Shown here: positions 6,346 through 9,901 of the stretch, one piece after another
Position numbering within the stretch: the stretch's first letter is position 1
How the letters are laid out: the number at the start of each line of letters is the position of its first letter
Assembly (NCBI GenBank): GCA_030123645.1
Contig: JASJYE010000063.1
Coordinates: forward strand, 1 to 9,901
Length of the DNA: 9,901 nucleotides
Reading direction: 5' to 3'
Source: Candidatus Hydrogenedentota bacterium
GTDB taxonomy: Bacteria > Hydrogenedentota > Hydrogenedentia > Hydrogenedentales > GCA-2746185
The notes under the pieces: model-generated
Databases searched by the model: none
Told to the model about the DNA's origin: nothing
What the model saw: the letters and a program-made list of their open reading frames with translations, nothing else
Made by a program: the position numbers and the translations under genes

Positions 6346-6930
6346 TTAACCCCTTCCAGCGGCCATCATCTGCTTCACAGTAGCCGCCCGCTCTTCCCAG
6401 TCGATGGAGGGGGAGGTAACCTCGTGGTACGGCAAGCGCTCAAGTATCGCGTGGTAAAGACGGTGGCGGTAGTGCCGCAAAAGACGGGTGGCGTAACGCG
6501 CATGTGCCGGGTTCCAATGGCTTGCCTCGACGACCTCCTTGTCTTGGCCCGCCTCGAGCATCGTCTCCTCTACGTATTTGCTCAAAAAGGACTTTACCTT
6601 CCCGTCGAACTCGCGCCGAAGCGCATCGCACTTGTCCCGATCCGACTGATCGGCCGTGCGCCAGGCCTCCTCGAGCGCGATAAGTTCGCTGCGCCGGTTC
6701 CAATACTGTTCGCGCTTGCCCTTGTCACGCAGTATGTAGACAGCGGCGTTGAGTTTCGCCATTTCGCGAAGGTAATGGCTGCGGCGCTCCTCTGTAATCT
6801 CCACACGGGCGATTTCCCGCACAAGGTGCTTCATTAGACGCTTGTAGGTCTTGCGCACTTCGCCCGGATTGGCCTGATCGTCCAACTCGAGAATTTCGAA
6901 GTAATTCAGATATCCCGCTTCTTCGGCCAT
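6346..6930 (-). CDS. J-domain-like protein lacking the HPD motif
   Basis: The 194-residue product begins with a region (about 6-78) patterned like a DnaJ J-domain. YLNYFEILELDDQANPGEVR matches helix I and the start of helix II, KTYKRLMKHL (28-37) matches helix II, and MAKLNAAVYILRDKGKREQYW (57-77) matches helices III-IV. The HPD tripeptide that stimulates DnaK should follow helix II, but the sequence there is KHLVREIARVEI, so the motif is absent. Residues 80-194 are charged and helical and match no domain I know. Proteins of this kind are often J-like scaffolds that do not activate Hsp70. The ATG at 6930 has an AAGGGGG ribosome site and a good promoter upstream. It is the first gene of the minus-strand set and is divergent from clpS. 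Confidence 0.75.
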   Translation of the reverse strand: MAEEAGYLNYFEILELDDQANPGEVRKTYKRLMKHLVREIARVEITEERRSHYLREMAKLNAAVYILRDKGKREQYWNRRSELIALEEAWRTADQSDRDKCDALRREFDGKVKSFLSKYVEETMLEAGQDKEVVEASHWNPAHARYATRLLRHYRHRLYHAILERLPYHEVTSPSIDWEERAATVKQMMAAGRG

Positions 6931-6956
6931 CCTGCCCCCTTATGTTTAGGCCTGTC

Positions 6957-6986
6957 ATTCTAGCCTGTAATCCACTCAGCGCACAA
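6957..6986 (-). promoter_or_regulatory. Sigma70-type promoter of the J-like gene set
   Basis: On the minus strand TTGTGC (6981-6986) and TAGAAT (6957-6962) are 18 bases apart, 27 bases before the ATG of the J-like gene. The -10 box is identical to that of the AAA+ gene promoter at 1946-1951. It probably drives the J-like, 370-residue and small genes, and perhaps lepB-lpxH. Confidence 0.55.
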
Positions 6987-7021
6987 CAAGAGACGCGCCG
7001 CTACGTGTGAGAAGTTTCGTG

Positions 7022-7030
7022 TGCTATCCT
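7022..7030 (+). promoter_or_regulatory. Possible extended -10 promoter for clpS
   Basis: TGCTATCCT has the TGn extension followed by TATCCT (7025-7030), four of six to the -10 consensus. The -35 region near 7002-7007 is poor, as extended -10 promoters allow. It would start transcription at about 7037 and serve clpS, the CDGSH gene and clpA. Confidence 0.35.
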
Positions 7031-7045
7031 TAAGGGGAGGAAGCA

Positions 7046-7105
7046 TTGCGAGCGGTTTATGCCTCGGCGCGGCTGGACGGCGCCGCGGCCCGATCGGCGC
7101 AATAA
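7046..7105 (+). CDS. Possible 19-codon leader ORF before clpS
   Basis: A TTG at 7046 lies five bases after a strong GGGGAGG ribosome site (7034-7040) and opens a 19-codon frame, LRAVYASARLDGAAARSAQ, ending at TAA 7103-7105. That stop overlaps the AAGGA ribosome site of clpS, so translation of the leader could affect clpS initiation. The strong ribosome site has no other well-spaced start. The TTG start and short length make this tentative. Confidence 0.25.
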   Translation: MRAVYASARLDGAAARSAQ

Positions 7106-7108
7106 GGA
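7104..7108 (+). promoter_or_regulatory. Ribosome binding site of clpS
   Basis: AAGGA lies ten bases before ATG 7119 and favours that start over the upstream in-frame ATG at 7059, whose nearest Shine-Dalgarno sequence is 18 bases away. Confidence 0.55.
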
Positions 7109-7118
7109 CAAAACAGCC

Positions 7119-7433
7119 ATGGGCGACGCGGATCCCCGGACGAAAGAATCGATCGCTGTAAAGACGGAGAAGAAGATACAGCCCCCGTCGATGCACAAGG
7201 TGCTGCTGCACAACGATCACTACACCACCATGGAATTCGTCATTGATATTTTGGAGTCGATCTTTGCTAAACCCGGGGCCGAGGCGGTTCGTATCATGTT
7301 GAATGTCCACGAAAAGGGCGTGGGCGTCGCCGGGGTCTACACGGCCGACATCGCGGAGACCAAAATCGTATCCGTGCGCTCACGCGCGCAAGATCAAGGC
7401 TTCCCGCTGAAATGCACCATGGAACCCGAGTAA
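7119..7433 (+). CDS. clpS: ClpS adaptor of the ClpAP protease
   Basis: The 104-residue product is ClpS, the adaptor that binds N-degron substrates (N-terminal Leu, Phe, Trp or Tyr) and hands them to ClpA for degradation by ClpAP. A flexible N-terminal extension (1-24) precedes the core, which matches ClpS throughout: HKVLLHNDHYTTMEFVIDIL (26-45), NVHEKGVGVAGVYTADIAET (62-81) and a C-terminal GFPLKCTMEPE. Predicted pocket residues by comparison with E. coli ClpS are N32, D33, M38 and H64. The E. coli NDD motif reads NDH here (H34). An in-frame ATG at 7059 would add 20 Arg/Pro-rich residues, but the ribosome site supports 7119. It is followed after 25 bases by the CDGSH gene and then clpA, which fits its role. 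Confidence 0.93.
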   Translation: MGDADPRTKESIAVKTEKKIQPPSMHKVLLHNDHYTTMEFVIDILESIFAKPGAEAVRIMLNVHEKGVGVAGVYTADIAETKIVSVRSRAQDQGFPLKCTMEPE

Positions 7434-7447
7434 GGCCCGTTTTTAGC

Positions 7448-7452
7448 GAGGA
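7448..7452 (+). promoter_or_regulatory. Ribosome binding site fixing the TTG start of the CDGSH gene
   Basis: GAGGA sits six bases before TTG 7459. There is no in-frame ATG near the beginning, so this site decides the start. Confidence 0.6.
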
Positions 7453-7458
7453 AACGAC

Positions 7459-7695
7459 TTGGACAAAGCTGTAATACATGATAAGAAACCGGCAATCTTG
7501 GAGCTCGAGGCCGGGACCTATTGGTGGTGCGCATGCGGGCGTTCAAAGACGCAGCCCTGGTGCGATCGATCGCACCAAGGAACGGGGCACACGCCTGTAA
7601 AAACAGAGTGCACGGAGGCCAAACGGGTCGCGATGTGCAACTGCAAGCAAACAAAGAACCCGCCGTATTGCGACGGATCGCACGCTTCCTTGTAA
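7459..7695 (+). CDS. Double-CDGSH iron-sulfur protein
   Basis: This 78-residue protein has two complete CDGSH [2Fe-2S] motifs, each three Cys and one His. The first is C24-x-C26...C35-D-R-S-H39, a CDRSH variant, and the second is C60-x-C62...C71-D-G-S-H75. With both motifs in one short soluble chain it resembles the bacterial tandem-CDGSH (Miner2-like) proteins, each motif binding one labile, pH-sensitive cluster; clusters of this family serve in electron or iron-sulfur transfer. There is no membrane segment or targeting signal. The start is TTG with a good GAGGA site. It lies 25 bases after clpS and 47 bases before clpA, on the same strand and probably in one transcript. A role in proteolysis is not established; the link is by position only. 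Confidence 0.9.
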   Translation: MDKAVIHDKKPAILELEAGTYWWCACGRSKTQPWCDRSHQGTGHTPVKTECTEAKRVAMCNCKQTKNPPYCDGSHASL

Positions 7696-7742
7696 AGCGA
7701 GGCTTCGCATGAGGAACCGCGCATAGGCGGAACGGACACAAA

Positions 7743-9901
7743 ATGATCAGCAAAGATTTGGAGACGGCGCTTACTTCCGCGCTGGGTGAGGCGCGCAGGC
7801 GGCGCCATGAGTATCTGTGTGCAGAACATATTCTGTATGCGCTCTTGGATGACGAGCAAGGGCGCTCTATTCTCGTCAATTGCGGAGCGGACATTGACCG
7901 TCTACGCGGCCACTTGGATGGGTTCTTGGAGAACGACGTTGAACGCGTGCCTGAGGGCCACGATCTTGTGGTGCAGCAGACTGTCGGCTTCGAACGCCTG
8001 ATGCAGCGCGCGCTTACGCATGTGCACTATTCCGGCAAGTCCGAGGTCGAGGCGGGAGACATTCTTGCCGCGATTTTCGAGGAGGACGGTTCGCATGCGG
8101 CGTACTATCTCGAGTCGGAAGGGGTAGCGCGCCTGGATGTCCTCAATTACATCTCGCACGGAGTTTCCAAGGCCGGCCCGGGCGACGATCGCGCGGACTG
8201 GCGGACTGAAGGTGAGGGAGAGGAAGAAGACGCGAAACGACAGGCCAAACGCGACCCGCTCGAGGCCTATACGGTAAGTCTTTCTGAGCTCGCGGCACGC
8301 GGCAAGATCGACCCGCTGATCGGCAGAGAGCTTGAGCTTCGGCGCGCCGTTCGCGTGCTTTGCCGGCGGCGGAAAAACAACCCCGTGTTTGTCGGCGAGC
8401 CGGGCGTGGGGAAGACGGCGATCGTTGAAGGCATGGCCCTGAAGGTGCACGAGGGACAGGTCCCGAAAGTCCTGCTCGGAGTCGAGATTTTGCGGCTCGA
8501 TCTCGCCGCGCTGCTGGCGGGCACACAGTTTCGGGGCGACATGGAAGCGCGAGTCAAGGCGGTTGTGAACGCCCTGCTCGAGCGTGACAATGTCATTTTG
8601 TTCATCGATGAGATACACACGGTCGTTGGCGCAGGGTCGACGCGCGGCTCCGACGTGGACGTGTCCAGCATCCTTAAGCCCGTCCTCGCGTCGGGCGATC
8701 TGCGCTGCATCGGCGCGACGACCTATGAGGAGTATAAGAACGGCTTCGACAAAGACCGCGCGCTCTCGCGGCGCTTCCAGAAAATCGACATCGTCGAGCC
8801 GACCGTCGAGGAGACGGTCCAAATTCTGCGCGGTTTAAGATCCCGCTACGAAGAGCATCACGGCATCCACTATACGGACTCGGCCCTGCGCGCCGCGGCG
8901 GATCTGGCCTCGAAGCACATTAATGACCGCTTCCTGCCGGACAAGGCCATCGATGTGATCGATGAGGCCGGCGCACAGGTCCGAATATCTTCGCAATCTC
9001 AGCGCAAGACCATCCGGCCGCTCGACATCGAGAAAATCGTCGCCGAAATGGCCCGGATTCCCACCCGCACCGTTTCCACCGACGACAAGGAGCGCCTCGA
9101 ATCGCTCGAAGACGATATAAAGAGCGTGATCTTCGGCCAGGACGAGGCCGTGCACAAGATCGCCACGTCCATCAAGCGCTCCAGGGCGGGTCTCGGCGAC
9201 CCGGACCGCCCCGTGGGTTCGTTCCTCTTCACCGGGCCGACCGGCGTCGGTAAAACGGAGCTCGCCAAGCAGCTTGCCTCAGTTCTCGGCGTGCAATTCA
9301 TCCGCTTCGACATGAGCGAGTACATGGAGCCGCATGCCGTATCGCGTCTGATCGGGTCGCCCCCGGGTTACGTCGGTTTCGATCAGGGCGGGCTGCTAAC
9401 CGAGGAGATCCGCAAACATCCGCACTGCGTTCTATTGCTCGATGAAATGGAAAAGGCGCATCCTGATATATACAACATTCTCCTTCAGGTGATGGATCAT
9501 GCGACGCTGACGGACAACGCCGGCAAGCAGGCCGATTTTCGCAACGTGGTGCTCGTCATGACGTCCAACGCCGGCGCTCGCTCGCTCGAATCAAACGTCA
9601 TCGGCTTTGCGTCGGCACAGGATGCCGCCCGCGGCAAGAGCATCAAGGCAATCGAAAAGGCCTTCAGCCCGGAATTCCGAAATCGGCTTGACGCCATCGT
9701 GGCCTTTGACGCGCTTCCCATGGAAGTCGTGCTGAAGATCGTCGACAAATTCGTGCGCCAACTCCAGGTCAAACTCGATGATCGCAAGGTCGGCGTCAAA
9801 GTAACCGGCCCCGCACGGCAGTGGCTCGCGGACCGGGGTTACGAACCGAAACTCGGCGCGCGGCCCCTGGGCCGGCTAATGCAACGTGAGATTGAGGACC
9901 G
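7743..9901 (+). CDS. clpA: ClpA, unfoldase subunit of ClpAP (3' end outside window)
   Basis: ClpA is a double-AAA+ hexameric unfoldase that feeds substrates into ClpP, with ClpS bound at its N-domain. The first 719 residues are in the window; E. coli ClpA has 758, so only a short C-terminal piece is missing. An N-domain (about 1-140) and a charged linker (about 145-172) precede D1, which has Walker A GEPGVGKT (218-225) and Walker B ILFIDE (285-290). D2 has Walker A GPTGVGKT (498-505), Walker B VLLLDE (563-568), FRNR (645-648) and the sensor-2 GAR (705-707). The ClpP-docking loop carries I-G-F (620-622); E. coli ClpA has IGL and ClpX has IGF. There is no ClpB-type middle coiled coil between the domains. 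The ATG at 7743 has only a weak ribosome site (GGCGGAACGGA). The frame stays open to the right edge. Confidence 0.95.
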   Translation, partial: MISKDLETALTSALGEARRRRHEYLCAEHILYALLDDEQGRSILVNCGADIDRLRGHLDGFLENDVERVPEGHDLVVQQTVGFERLMQRALTHVHYSGKSEVEAGDILAAIFEEDGSHAAYYLESEGVARLDVLNYISHGVSKAGPGDDRADWRTEGEGEEEDAKRQAKRDPLEAYTVSLSELAARGKIDPLIGRELELRRAVRVLCRRRKNNPVFVGEPGVGKTAIVEGMALKVHEGQVPKVLLGVEILRLDLAALLAGTQFRGDMEARVKAVVNALLERDNVILFIDEIHTVVGAGSTRGSDVDVSSILKPVLASGDLRCIGATTYEEYKNGFDKDRALSRRFQKIDIVEPTVEETVQILRGLRSRYEEHHGIHYTDSALRAAADLASKHINDRFLPDKAIDVIDEAGAQVRISSQSQRKTIRPLDIEKIVAEMARIPTRTVSTDDKERLESLEDDIKSVIFGQDEAVHKIATSIKRSRAGLGDPDRPVGSFLFTGPTGVGKTELAKQLASVLGVQFIRFDMSEYMEPHAVSRLIGSPPGYVGFDQGGLLTEEIRKHPHCVLLLDEMEKAHPDIYNILLQVMDHATLTDNAGKQADFRNVVLVMTSNAGARSLESNVIGFASAQDAARGKSIKAIEKAFSPEFRNRLDAIVAFDALPMEVVLKIVDKFVRQLQVKLDDRKVGVKVTGPARQWLADRGYEPKLGARPLGRLMQREIED

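Noticed and set aside
7059..7061. ATG giving a 20-residue longer ClpS
   Set aside because: The added residues are Arg/Pro-rich and unlike ClpS, and the ribosome site near 7036 is too far away. ATG 7119 has AAGGA at a usable distance.
7902..8822. 306-codon open frame on the minus strand within clpA
   Set aside because: It is antisense to the conserved D1 region of clpA. Its composition follows clpA codon pattern and it shows no recognisable domain.

Overview
The window looks like ordinary bacterial chromosome: dense genes on both strands, short gaps, roughly 55-60% G+C by eye. LpxH and a type I signal peptidase point to a Gram-negative bacterium with lipid A, and the ClpS/ClpA pair fits that. 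Gene content and order do not match a well-known model genome. I suspect a poorly sampled lineage, deltaproteobacterial or a candidate phylum, but cannot fix the phylum. There are no tRNAs, rRNAs, CRISPR arrays, transposases or phage genes.

Layout. Positions 1-180 hold no clear gene but carry an 11-base direct repeat at both ends, possibly a genomic repeat element. A minus-strand gene (181-1887) encodes a DnaA/Hda-like AAA+ domain joined to a long coiled coil. A divergent plus-strand gene (2059-2991) encodes a PP2C phosphatase with one C-terminal membrane helix. Its 3' end overlaps the convergent lpxH (2974-3759), whose start overlaps the stop of the signal peptidase gene lepB (3756-4487). 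Upstream on the same strand lies a set transcribed from a good promoter at 6957-6986: a J-like protein without the HPD motif (6346-6930), a 370-residue helical, TPR-like protein of unknown function (5226-6338), a 58-residue helical protein (5003-5179), and a small gene that appears broken by an A7 frameshift and an amber codon (4595-4979). Divergent from that promoter region, on the plus strand, are clpS (7119-7433), a double-CDGSH iron-sulfur protein (7459-7695) and clpA (7743 to the window edge).

How they may work together. ClpS and ClpA are the N-degron adaptor and unfoldase of the ClpAP protease; clpP is not in the window. The CDGSH gene between them is unusual. The divergent J-like/helical gene set shares the control region with clpS, so a link to protein quality control is possible but is inference from position only. 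LepB and LpxH serve the cell envelope: preprotein cleavage and lipid A synthesis. The DnaA-like/coiled-coil protein and the membrane PP2C share a divergent promoter region; their partners are unknown.

Most worth following up: the DnaA-like ATPase fused to a coiled coil, the HPD-less J protein with its unknown helical partners, the multiply interrupted small gene region (4595-5236), and the CDGSH gene in the clpS-clpA cluster.
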